From: Branchiostoma floridae
Lineage: Eukaryota > Chordata > Leptocardii > Amphioxiformes > Branchiostomatidae
Direction: 5' to 3'
Assembly: GCF_000003815.2 (NCBI RefSeq)
Contig: NC_049981.1
Coordinates: 13,988,217-14,052,216, forward strand
Length of the DNA: 64,000 bases
Below the pieces are notes generated by a model. It did no database searches, was not told where the DNA came from, and saw only the letters and a list, made by a program, of their open reading frames with translations. Every line of letters begins with the position of its first letter. Within the stretch, counting starts at the first letter, position 1. Shown piece by piece: positions 33,640-44,790 of the stretch. The position numbers and the translations under genes are program-made.

Positions 33640-34470
33640 TTTTTACCCATATTGATGAAAACTGTAGGACCGTGTCGTATAATTCTCGGTCCCAGCTTTG
33701 TTAACTACAGCTTGAATCAATCTCTATCCAACAGACGACAAAAACAAAGTTGCTACATTTTTGTTGATCTCCACGACATTCTCGAAATGGCTGCCACCAA
33801 ACCGTATAATTTTCCATGGCAAGAATCTCAGGACGTCTGAATACCAGAAAAAAAACGCAATTCAAATGTAGAACCGCTAGATATCAGAAGAGCACACTGC
33901 CTTACAGGCCTGGTTGACCAACTCAACGACGAAGTGTTACCTCCGTCAATAAGTGTTTAGACGTGCAGGCATACATATATTCTGCTTGTGAATATTGCAA
34001 GGTTTGTATTGTTTAGATCATGTATGTATCGTTGTTGCTTTTCGTATGCTTTTGATCATAAATCATACTTCATTTCAGCCAATGGAGGCTGCTGTATGAA
34101 ACGACGACGTGATAAACCATTCAATTCATTCGTTAGATTTTCGCGGGTCCCAACTTTGTTATTAAAACTACAGCTTGAATCAATTGCCACTTCCATGTCC
34201 ATCTCTATGCAGGCGACACGAACTCAGTTGCTACATTCCTGTTGATCTCCATGACGACATTCTCGAAATGGCTGTCACCATACCGTATAATTTTCCATTA
34301 TTAGGCAAGAAAGGGACAACAAATTCCTTAATATCTGCGGTTTTCGCGACCACCCCTTCACCGCCGATCTTAATTAAAACTCTCGCAAAAGTGCTCGGTC
34401 CCTCATACCCCATTGTTTCAACTGCGAACATCGCGAACACTACATTTTCTAATTGAATCCCCGCAAATTC
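33640..34470. repeat. Diverged direct duplication (~485 bp spacing)
   Basis: A segment with ACTACAGCTTGAATCAAT, then GTTGCTACAT, TGTTGATCTCCA, ACATTCTCGAAATGGCTG and ACCGTATAATTTTCCAT occurs at about 33705-33820 and again at about 34165-34300. A third weaker echo (AAGTGCTCGGTCCCTCATA) is near 34393. Frames across both copies are related (DLHDILEMAATKPYNFP and DDILEMAVTIPYNFP), but frames and stops differ around them, so a DNA repeat is more likely than an exon duplication. Confidence 0.6.
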
Positions 34471-34574
34471 AATAAACGTGTCTAAATCCACTAGTATTTA
34501 TTGAGGTATTTTCGGTATTTATGGAGTTGTTTTCGGTAGATATCAAATTGTTTTCATTGTTTTCGGTATTTTAC

Positions 34575-34650
34575 GGGTTGTTTTCGGTTGTTTTCGGTTG
34601 TTTTCGGTTGTTTTCGGTTGTTTTCGGTTGTTTTCGGTTGTTTTCGGTAT
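34575..34650 (+). repeat. 10-bp tandem repeat TTTTCGGTTG
   Basis: Six perfect head-to-tail copies (34581-34640) with partial copies on each side. The 34500-34575 flank holds further scattered TTTTCGGTA and TTTTCGGT words, apparently degraded relatives. Confidence 0.95.
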
Positions 34651-34979
34651 TTAGTGAGACCGCTCTGGACCATAGTCGTAACTGATGCATTATTGTTACC
34701 AAATTAAACACATCATTGCGGTCAGAGGTCGATAGTGGGTGACCTCCCACCAACACATGACGTCGATCAAAAATGGATGGAAATCTTTTTTTAGCATCAA
34801 AAGATATTGACTGATATTAGATAGAGTGACCGTAAAAACCTAAAAACACGAGAAAATATTCAAAACTACCGCATCAAAAGTTTTATTATGAGATGTCGGC
34901 TGCATATTCTACCCAGCCATAAACGACACAGTATTTCCCAACCTTTGAATACCTTTGGTAATTAGTCTTCGCTGTCCGT

Positions 34980-35390
34980 GAAAAGTTTCATCGGGTTGGC
35001 GAAAGATCGGATAACAAAGTTATTCATTCAGAACCACATGTTTTTCAGGAGCATTTGTTACCTTTGCCAAGAAGGGTAGGTTTTCGGTAGCGTCTGTGCG
35101 GTTGTAGAAGATCGTAGAAGAACAGCATAACTCGAGAACGTCTAGATGGATGGATTGCACTGGTATTCGGTATGTGGGTAGGTCTTGATGAGACCTGGAA
35201 ACGATTAGGTTTTCGGCCACCTAACAGCTTATTCCGGTACTGCAGTGGAACTTCCGGCTTCGATGTCTATTGTTCTGGACATGCCTTGGCTATGATTTTT
35301 GAGAGGTATATAGCTCTTGAGGCCAAGAGTAAATGTGCCCTCTCACTGCACACCGCTTTGTTCCATCGTAGGACTATTCCATCATGAAAC
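34980..35390 (+). repeat. Dispersed repeat with AACAGCATAACTCGAGA core, copy 2
   Basis: Blocks CCTTTGCCAAGAAGGGTAGG, GAACAGCATAACTCGAGAAC, GTATGTGGGTAGGTCTTGAT and CTTCCGGCTTCGATGTCTAT follow in order. The first three correspond to 4556-4685. It looks like a longer member of the same family and has no coding capacity. Confidence 0.6.
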
Positions 35391-36170
35391 ATTTGTAACT
35401 TAAGACAGAGAAGAACGCTGATAAAGATAAGAATGCAAAACATATGCAGATGAAGACCTAATTTGCATAATTGATTAAAAATGCTAAAATCGAGTTGTGG
35501 TAAATGATGGGAATTTCTTACTAGTGGAAATTGGAAGTTATGTACGGGTGAACATCATTAGACATTGATTATGCAAATGAGTCCAACTAGTACGTGTAGA
35601 GAGAGAGAGAGAGGACGTGTAGAACACAGAACACTCCGCACTTGTCATCTAAGCAACCTGAAACAAGAAAAGTGATACAGACATTCTCAAATTGACGTTT
35701 GACGATGTGCAAATAACGGGTCAAATATCAGGCGTGGTGCATTTTTACTTCATTTTGGAATACTGATCATTACAATCATCCCAGCTACTTGACCTGCGCC
35801 AGTTTTATGACCACCGACGCCATTTTGTCTGGACAGTCGACAGGTCTATTTTCAAACGGCCAATCACGTGTTCCGTCTATGGACAAGGTCGAGCATAAAA
35901 TTCAAATTGCCATATAGATATCTCCTGAAATAAACCGGATGTTTCCCCATGATCCTTATCCAAACAAGGGCTTACTTTCAGTGATACCCCCAATTTCATT
36001 GCGACAATTTAACATTTCGAAACGTAATGATATAGGTAAATTTAAGTTTTTCTTTTCCCCTTTTCACATCAAATAGTGCAAACAAATCGAACACCTGCCT
36101 CTGTAGACTTTGTTTTGATAATTACACGAAGGGACAAATCGGTGGCATTAAGCACGACAACACACGCAAC
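35391..36170. other. Unassigned non-coding DNA
   Basis: No exon or RNA recognised. A short (GA)n run is at 35600-35613. Confidence 0.4.
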
Positions 36171-36417
36171 TTAAGGTGCACTCTCACTGCACTTGCGTCA
36201 AGATTGCGTCAGTGCGGGGTTCAAAAGGAACTCAACGAATCTCAGAGATAAAGAATGAATTTTTTGTGTATTTTGTTGTCTTCTAAGTTATCTTTTTACG
36301 TATTACGCAATATCTAAATTATTTTAAAAAACTGAGAAAATAACAACACAGTGAAGCAGTGAACGCACCCCCGCAGTGACGCAAGCTTGACGCAAGTGCA
36401 GTGAGAGTGCGCCTTTA
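36171..36417. mobile_element. PIF/Harbinger-type MITE (241 bp) with TTA target duplication
   Basis: The element 36174-36414 has long terminal inverted repeats (left AGGTGCACTCTCACTGCACT, continuing TGCGTCA; right, reversed, AGGCGCACTCTCACTGCACT, continuing TGCGTCA), flanked by TTA at 36171-36173 and 36415-36417. A 3-bp TTA/TAA duplication is the hallmark of PIF/Harbinger elements. The inner part has CAGTGCGGGGTT and, reversed, CACTGCGGGGGT. No coding capacity. It shares its termini with the larger element at 8275-9287. Confidence 0.85.
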
Positions 36418-38782
36418 GGCATGATGATGATTGAAAAAGAAGACGGCAGTAAGGGTGCCTTTATTGTATAGAATACGCAGCCAAACAAGAAAACAACACA
36501 GACATATACAATTGATAAACACAAACAATTTGTACATCACGTTTGATAAACTGGATGATAAACTGTTCTCTTGATTCTTGTGGGAATCGCCTATTCTAGT
36601 CATTGTAGTACTATGTTGACAGTGGACGGCACGCTTTTATCTTCACCTTTGTTCTTTATTATCTATGCACATCACTCATCCGTGAGTACTGTGCACTGAT
36701 AACGATGATGTTTCACAGCTTTCCCGTTAAACTTGACATCAACGCCTCAAGCCACATCGGTCAACCATCTTTACTGATCAGCACCACTCACTGTCAAGTA
36801 CTGTCGGACACGGGTATGTCCAGTATGCTGGTCAGTGCCTGTTTTCGTTTGTGTTGTCATCCTGAGAACTGCCGTGGCCAAGGTCATGTCATCATGTGTC
36901 TCCATCACTCAGTACAACACGTTACAGATCCATGCCAGTTCAGTGGTGTCGGCTTAGATAAAAAGAACAATCAAATCAACCACCTAACCCAACCGTATTT
37001 TTCATATGTTGTCTGAGATTGTCCATTTACAGATAGAGCTTCGTGTTTCTTGGAATGCTGAAGAAGGTATGTGCAGAGACAGGTGTTGAATTTCAAAAAC
37101 TGATGTGTCTGCATTGATCATGAACGATGACCGATCACTGATCTGCCACCATTCAATGCTTACACATCCTTTTTCTTTTAAATTTCAACACCTAAATTTC
37201 ATCAAGCAGCATGAATTTGTCATATTGAATAGTGAGATGGTTGGCCATGGCCACATTGTATCAAGGAACTTATTCCTCAACTACTGTCAGTACCGTCTAG
37301 CAATGAAGTTTCCTTCTATTATCGTCACTTTCACTATAGTTCTCGTTCTGTACTGGCTGTATAAATCCAACTACTCATCTAACTACTTCATTCATAACTC
37401 ACACGTACGTGTTTTTCATCATGTCGTGACTATAGAAATTGCACATAGTCGATGAATTTGTGAACATCATGTGCTAGATCTCTGGTTCATCAAATATGTC
37501 TTGACGTTTTGAGGGCAACAGCATTTTTCAATGAACATGCCGAAGCAGCTCTCACTTTGAGCCCGGTCGAGCAATCGCGTTGCAGTTTCCCTGTCACCAT
37601 GAAAAACAAGACCTCGTCGCAACCGTCGACCAGGCATTCAGGATTATTCAGGCGATCACCCATTTTCACTTCCGCTGTCACTGATGTAAGTTTTCTAACA
37701 CATTTCTCCAAATGCCTCCCAACAAGCTTTGGTTGCCCTCGTGACCCTAAAGCCAAAGGCATGTCAAAGGTCAGAGAATCTAGGCCTTTCCGTGATAGGA
37801 TCTACCACAAGGTTGAGCCTCGGGACTTCCCGACCGTCTGTCTTCGTAATCCGACATCTGTGTCAGAAACTGGCCAAGTGTGTGAAGGAGGAATCCCATG
37901 CCACAGGAAGTAAATCTTATGGGTGTCATCCCTACATACTACAAATCCAATGTGTGAGCACGAAATACAACATGGTAAGGAATACACACGTCACGCTGTA
38001 ATAAGAATTGAAGGTACAAAGCATGGTATTACAAGCCTTTTATTCCTGAATTGAAAAAGTGCAAAAAGTGACATTAGTGTAGTACCCTAGATCAATATAA
38101 CTACACTCAATGCCGTGTGTGTCATTTCTCTACTACACAACCAGTAACCAGTAACTGACTGAGGCCCAGACTGAGCTGTTGACCGTCTCCCGAGACGAAA
38201 AGAGCCAAAGAGACTACACAACTCCATAGTGTCAAGTGCGTCGTCACAGTGGGAGGAAATATCCTCTAAAGTTTTACGCTACAACACTGGTGCCACTTCT
38301 GCAACTGCCTCAATGGTTCCCTCTATCTATACTAGTCGCATGATTACCTCACGACACCATCGTCACTTCTAGAAAGACTGCAAGTCTACCACTTGACATA
38401 GATTCCGATTTTTACATTTTCTTATCATATGGACCATCGTCGGAAGGGAAAAACCTGGTGATTTCCAATGTTTTTTTTTTCGAAATCAGACAGAGATCTA
38501 TGCACGGGTACGTGTCATCCGTAAATTTGTATTGATCTGGCCTTTAGGAGACGAAGACCTCTTTCCTGTTAACAGAGAGGTCAATGACCTGAGGTAGAGA
38601 ACCGTAGCCTCTGGGAAAGGCGACTGGGAAAACTAGATCAAGCTGGCCGCTGTTACTTGGTTACTGATCGTTACGACTGCAGTGTAGAATGGACAGCCGT
38701 TTCAATTGGTTTGATTTAGAAGTAGAATGAGCGAGGAGTATGAAGCAATCCCCTAGATTTGTGAAGCATTGAAGTTTGATGA
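36418..38782. other. No gene confidently recognised
   Basis: A possible 40-bp exon-like segment (acceptor TTGTCCATTTACAG, donor GAAG/GTATGT, about 37034-37069) stands alone and cannot be connected. The frames 37105-37455 and 37509-37913 have no recognised domain, and both strands of the second are open, which argues for chance. Confidence 0.35.
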
Positions 38783-38849
38783 TAGCCTGGATAGCCAGAC
38801 CCCCAGTCCGATCTCAATATGGCCTATGTAGGTCCTGGCATCCAGGCTA
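38783..38849. mobile_element. 67-bp near-palindromic element (TAGCCTGGAT termini)
   Basis: The left end TAGCCTGGATAGCCAGAC (38783-38800) and the right end GTCCTGGCATCCAGGCTA (38832-38849) are near-perfect inverted repeats separated by about 31 bp. It looks like a minimal MITE or a solo hairpin from a larger family; no clear target duplication. Confidence 0.6.
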
Positions 38850-39104
38850 GTCTGATGAGGATATTGAATCTACAGTTGGCTGACAATGGCAACATGCAAC
38901 ATAAACGGATGAACACTCACTCAATATTTGCTCCAGGGAACAAAACTTACTAAGACCCTGTTCACATGAAAAATATTTATAATGATTTTTGAGGATTGCC
39001 TCCAACGCGGAAGTTACTACGGTCAAACACACGATCGTTTGTTTCTAATGACAGGGTTGGTGAGGGTGACACTGGATGATGGAAGACCCTTTGTACAAAT
39101 TGGC

Positions 39105-39180
39105 AGTCTGGGAATAGAACCCGGGACTCCTAACTGTGACCTACAAGGGAAACTCACAACTAGGTCGCTATAGGCTGGGC
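39105..39180 (-). repeat. tRNA-derived SINE head or tRNA relic (minus strand)
   Basis: On the minus strand an A-box-like TAGCGACCTAGTTG (39170-39157) is followed about 35 bp on by a B-box-like GGTTCTATTCC (39121-39111), a normal spacing for a polymerase III promoter. The acceptor stem does not pair, so it is not a functional tRNA. The flanking body does not repeat within this window, so SINE identity is an inference. Confidence 0.4.
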
Positions 39181-39591
39181 AACTTTGCTCACTGACCCAG
39201 TTCTTCCTTTCCAATCGTCTGCAATCGTTCAGAGACCACACAGTGATCAAAGTTGGATTCATGACATCATGATTGTACGATGATGCAAGATTTAAAGATG
39301 TGATTTAAAAGACAGAAAAACACATCAAACGTAACAAAATTGTTCGTTATTTATAGAATTCTGGAATTCCCTATGAAGCGATCTGTAAAATCTTCCATCG
39401 GTCAGCGGTCGTAGCCTCCAGTGTGGAAAGGGAGCGTAAAGGGCGCTTTGAGAAAGACTCACAATACTAGTACTGTTGTATCGCTCCTTGTACCTGGCAT
39501 GAGAGTCTACTGCGGAACTCACTGTAACCCAAACATAACAGGGGCATCCTCGTGAGATATACATACAAAGCTACAGCCCATGATAAAAGTT

Positions 39592-39725
39592 TAGAGACAA
39601 AAAGGAAGGAAGGAATGCGGAAGAGAGGCTGAGAAAAGAATGGAAACAGAAGTAAGAAGAGGATGGAAAAATAGAATTTAAGGAAATTTCAAGAAACAAA
39701 AAGAAAGGAAGAAGAACAGATGAAA
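39592..39725 (+). repeat. Polypurine-rich tract
   Basis: About 130 bp almost entirely A and G (GGAAGGAAGGAATGCGGAAG and onward), with only scattered pyrimidines. The complementary-strand frame (Ser/Phe/Leu-rich) is a composition artefact. Such tracts can adopt triplex structure. Confidence 0.6.
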
Positions 39726-42700
39726 TGAATAATAGAGCGATAGTGTGAAAGAGGGTAGGGCTGTTTAAATACACGTTGAGTCACACGTCCGAAGTTCAGA
39801 TGTGCTTCACTTATGGTTGTCTGGTTTAAACCTTTCAGCTTTCTTCTTGATACGGCGTTTTGCTTCTAGTAACCTTTTTAAAGGTCATCTTGCCAAATCG
39901 CAAACCCCATGTTGACAACAGATGCGATGCTGTTCTTTGTAAAATGTCTACCCCCTGTATGGGTGATGTTATGGGGTACATTTCACATAGCAAAAGACCG
40001 TGAACACCGGAGGGCGTCACCATGCCAACACACATAGCAACGGTACACACATAACTGAACATACGGTTCTAGATCTGTCTGTGCAGTTTAGTATAGAATT
40101 GGATTACATCTCTGAAACTTGCACCTCACACGGTACCAAGTGAAGATGATTTGAGCTTTCTTTTGGACATACTGTATTTTTGTCTTGTCGTTTGCTTGAT
40201 TCTGACGGTCAATGTCTGCAAGCCGTTTTAGCTAGACTTGCATCCTAATTTGTCCTGAGCAATTATTTTCGTCGGGAAACTTTGAAGTTTGGTTGTGTCT
40301 TCATCCTTTCACTTTCATTGTCTGCGTTTTACGTTTGTTTTGCTTCTAGTTTACTTTCTTGACTTTTGTACTCTTATTTCGCTTTCAATTTCAGTGACCA
40401 GAATCCGAATTATCAAGCCAGGATTTCAGCATTTTTTAATACTACAGTACCTATCGTAGAGGAACTCGTTGTAACCAAGTGTAGTAGGGGTATCACCATT
40501 ATATAGCTTTAAAACGTTTTGGATTTAGATTTGCAAAGGTTAAATGTAGGCAGCTGCGAAGAGTGCCTACGAAACTGACGTGTTTATGCCGAAGCGCGAT
40601 TCTACCGACTATATAGATACAGTAATGATATCAATCACAGCGCTAGTTCCTTCAGAAATTCGTGACATCGTAGCAATACGTCGGAACATCAAGTGAAATT
40701 TGATGCGACCGTGGAGAGATATGATTGTTAGTCTTGTCGGGTCGCGACCCCACGCCATTCATATCCACATAACGTGTAATTTTGGGAGGTGCGCATACCA
40801 CAGGGATGACGTATGATGCAATTTGGACCAATACACGTTATGGTGGGGTATATTTGTCGCAGGTTGTCGTAGGGCATTGATCTCTTAGAATTTCCCAGCA
40901 GGCTTTGACAGAATATCCACAGACAAGGATCTAAGATTTAACCTTTTCCGTAAAAAGACAGCTGAATTTCGTGCGAATTATGCACGACAATTCCAAGCAT
41001 GAATGCCCTCAGCACAACAACCATAAACTTTGTCTTCATGACTGTCTTACATCCTTGTCTGGATGTTGGTTCTGCCACGATATGACCGCACCATTACTTA
41101 CCTACAAATGTACGGTCCCTATAGTTAGAACAGTCGGCACAATCATAGACGGTTAATCACGAAGAAAACATTTGCATTGACGATAACCGTTCATTACTTG
41201 TCGATTGAAATCGTCAAATGTTATCAGTGGTCCCATGAATACCGATGGCCGATTTGTCCATCACAGAGTGAAACACTCGATCAGTTACGCCATACAGATA
41301 CCACATTGCGGTGGCTTGGAGTTGAACCAAGACTGCGTTTATAACAGGGTTACGGGTTCAAGACAATAGCTATCATCACTGATGTTATTTGGCACTTAGT
41401 ACGGACCACCAGCCAGAGTATTTCGGGCATTTCCATCCCCCCATTCGATCATAGACGCCGCGCATGGGTCACTGCTGTAGCATGTGCAGTCTGGGAGTGT
41501 GTTAACCTGGTTTTCCGAGCACTGGCCTACTGGTGTGGGACTTCGCATATACCACGCTATAGCCTAGAAACGATAATTTTATCTCAGTGTTATTTCTATT
41601 AATGACTTCTTTTGAGTTCCAGGACTGAGTTTCCAGAATTCATTCAGAACTTTGAACAAATCACGACTGCATGGCCGAATGGAGGATACAGAAGCTGTGT
41701 TTATTTGCCTTTCTCGTCTATAACAAACCTTGGAGACGGACAGAACTAGAGCAACTCACTGTCACTCTCCCACTCGACATACACATCTGACAATTCTCGC
41801 TATGCGGTGAAGTTTGAGCGAGCAGCCGGATTCAAACAAACCTTCCATGCGTCAGCTGTGCTAACGGTCCCGTATGGAATTTACCGTCGTTCTAACGACA
41901 TTTCTCGCCTGAGTTTGCGAACAGCACTGCGGTTGGTTTGTCCATACAACACTGCTGTGAAGGAGAGAACAACCTTGAAGTGACAGAGAGCTGTACCTCC
42001 ATCCACCGTGCGCCTAAATTTGGACCTGAGGACATTGAAATATGTCAGAAGACGTCGTTGTTATGGATACGGCTACGGTTTCCATGGGTACAGCACGTCT
42101 CACCAGCGTGTAGTGTTTACAAAGGCGGAGGTCCGGTCACTATGAAAGCAAATAAACAAACATTGTGTTTACTTATACTCTGGCTTGGGAGAAGGGAGGG
42201 ATGGGGAAGGCACAGACTTCTCTACCGTGGTGTAGAGCCACGCATATGGCAAACGCGTGTGTCCACAAAGCATGGTGGTCAGGGTGCATTTCTGGGTCTG
42301 GGAAGGAAATCCCACGCGGTAATTGGTATGTTGATGACCGGTTTGAACCGTCTGCATTCCAGGAAAATGGTTCGAATTATAACTGAAGTAAGTATGAGAC
42401 ATCAGGATCAGTCCTCGTTGATTGAAACCGTGGTACCGACACAGTGTCAGAGTTCATCAGGTGTTTCATACTAGTTGATTACTCCGGGCGTCCCGTCCTC
42501 TATGTAAACAAAAGTAAGCACATTTAATCCTCTTCGTGTCCTTGCCTCGTTAGTTTCCTCTGTACTGACTCCGTTGGGTACATTTAAAACCACTGAGGTG
42601 GAAAATCCACCCTGACTTGGTCGGTCATAAGGACATGCCAGCCATTCTCCGACTAGAGAAGAAAATGCCAAGAAGAGAAAGGCGCCATCTTGAGGGGAAA

Positions 42701-44366
42701 GGGATTTGCATTCTCCGGAAAAGTTTTGCAGCAAATTGGGAAGATCTACAAGGAAGCCAGTAGATTAGGAAATACCTGGTAAATCTGTATAGCTTCAGAC
42801 AATCGTTGACCAGACATGCTTTCTCTTTGCGGCTTCCTCTTAGAAAGTGTCTTGAGTCTTCAGAACACACAGGAAGTGACTTGAGACATCACACAACCCT
42901 GCGGAGAAAGTGGAGTCCAAAGAGCAGCTTTAGGCGCAGACCCTCAATCATGACAACAGGGGCATCTTCTTTCCACACAGTGACGACTTTGGAATCCTTA
43001 AGATACAAATATTCCTGAGCAACGAGGAAGAAAAACACGCACCGAGACTTCCGGCATGACGTAGACCATCTTCGCACAATTCTAAAACATTTTCTTCTCC
43101 GTAATAACTGGCGAAGTTGTCCTAGTGCACGAGGACGACACCGATGTTCATGTTGCCGAAATTATCAGGAACATCAAACGAACCACCCCCTCTGTCAGTA
43201 TCTCCTGGCTCTGTTTCCTCCTAATAAAGACCGCCCCATTTATTAGCACCAACGTGGAGACAAGTATATCAATGCCTGGTGGTGTGAACTCCCGCCCGCC
43301 AGTGTGTCCTAGCAACGAACGGCGCGCGCGGCTGGCTTCACAAGTGAAGTGTCGTGTGAAACTTGACTTTTCGTCGGGCTGACATAGACAGAGAGTCCAC
43401 AGACATTGATATGCCAGGTGCGACCTTGGACGTGAAGAACTCTGCGTGAAAGCCATGCTTAGCTTCGAGTTTCGCGACACGAATGGCCTGAGCGGACAGG
43501 GGCGGCCTCATCGTGCTAGTATATCATGTCACCATAGCGACCGCGCGGCGCTCACATCTCCTGAGAGCCAATTAAAGTTAATGATAAGTTAATGGCCAGG
43601 CAAAACGAGAGGTTATGAGTCTCCAAGCGGCTTTGTCACCACTTTGTTGACAATTGATTCCTAGATTTTACAGCTGCCTTCCGGTGTTACTAATCGTAGG
43701 CTAATCCCACCAAGTAGGCACAGGTGGGTGGAGATATCCACTCCTACTAAACTTCACTAAAGTAGCCTTTCAACGCACGATGCATAAACACCTAACGGGG
43801 TTCTTACAAAGAGTACCAGTCGCCTATAATCGGAAATAAATCTCTTCTTTTCACTGCTAGTGCTACGTTCCTTGTCATCTGACCTTGGCATTACAATGAA
43901 CTTGTCAACAGGAACGACCAGCAAACTCCGAAGGACGAATTTCTCATAATCAACAGTGTAAACTAAATTTTTACTATCAGATGAGCTATGGGGACGGTTG
44001 GGAGATGATATGGGCATGGTAACCATCATATAACGCAAGACGAGGCGTGGTATTCCTTGAGTTATCTGGAGCACTTATTTTAATGTCGATTTAATCTTCT
44101 TATCTATAGTCGAAGAGAAACAAAGCCAAGCGCTCAGATAATACACACACCCTGGATGACCTAACGTAGCTTCCTTGTAAATCACAACTTTATTAGCCTT
44201 TTGGTTGGTTCAAAAACCTTGAATTAGTTGTGTCTGAATGAAGATTATATGCATTTGGCATTGTTATTTACTGAGAGTAAAGTAGAGTAGTGTAGCTCTT
44301 ACAAAACTTCACAAGGTAAGACTTTTAAATTTTTTTGGAAGAAACTTTAAATTTTCTAAAAGAAAC
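39726..44366. other. Stretch without recognisable genes
   Basis: No phase-consistent exons or RNAs. The longest frames are 41938-42474 plus (178 codons from a TTG) and 43757-44074 minus (105 codons); neither has a recognised domain nor splice or polyadenylation support. A B-box-like word on the minus strand (GGTTCAACTCC near 41315) has no partner A box. Confidence 0.35.
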
Positions 44367-44372
44367 TTTATT
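44367..44372 (-). terminator. Polyadenylation signal AATAAA for the microprotein gene
   Basis: AATAAA on the minus strand about 195 bp beyond the stop codon at 44566, in an AT-rich 3' UTR-like stretch. It sets the likely transcript end a little below 44360. Confidence 0.55.
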
Positions 44373-44565
44373 ATCATTCACAAAACATTGTACAGAGAAT
44401 GTAATAAATACATAATCATAATACATAAAACAGGTCATTTTGTAGCGTAATATAATTGCAAATATTTTTGTACTTTTTAAGTATTGCCATTGTTCATTTT
44501 GTCTATTTCTATAGTGTTGTTGAAATTCACAATCGAATATGGAAACGTTTTTTCATTGCATTCCT

Positions 44566-44724
44566 TCATCCTTGTTGCTGATCTCCGTTGGTACTTTCTG
44601 GACGATCCCCTGATAGTGCTGGGGCATCACCGTATAGCAGACCCCTGTACGTTATGAGGAAACCTAACATCACCCCAATCGCGACTGGCAAATATTTCCA
44701 ACTGAACCAACGAGGCTCTGTCAT
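44566..44724 (-). CDS. 52-residue single-pass membrane microprotein (hypothetical)
   Basis: An ATG at 44724-44722 opens a 52-codon frame ending in TGA (44568-44566). The N-terminus is basic/aromatic (MTEPRWFSWKYL). Residues about 12-31 (LPVAIGVMLGFLITYRGLLY) form one membrane-spanning helix, and a polar acidic tail (ALSGDRPESTNGDQQQG) follows. No signal-peptide cleavage site is evident, so it should stay as an anchored protein with a short tail. A downstream AATAAA supports transcription. The frame is open 5' to GTG at 44790, with a TAA just above it, so no longer in-frame exon is visible unless splicing enters between. It resembles in size and plan the short single-span proteins of mitochondria or ER, but I recognise no specific family. 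It could be a conserved gene, a lineage-specific one, or chance. Confidence 0.45.
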   Translation of the reverse strand: MTEPRWFSWKYLPVAIGVMLGFLITYRGLLYGDAPALSGDRPESTNGDQQQG

Positions 44725-44790
44725 CCGATAGCGGACCCGGGCGGCATAGGACGACCGACCCCCACAAACATAGGGGTACCCTGGGCCCAC

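Noticed and set aside
37490-37913. Overlapping frames on both strands (134 plus, 90 minus)
   Set aside because: Being open on both strands over the same DNA without a domain match points to base composition, not coding.
41290-41345. B-box-like GGTTCAACTCC on the minus strand as a tRNA gene
   Set aside because: No A box at the right distance and no cloverleaf can be drawn.
41938-42474. 178-codon plus-strand frame
   Set aside because: It begins at TTG, is rich in Trp, Cys and His without pattern, and other frames overlap it; looks like chance.
43757-44074. 105-codon minus-strand frame downstream of the microprotein gene
   Set aside because: Reasonable composition but no family, no splice sites of matching phase and no polyadenylation signal found nearby.
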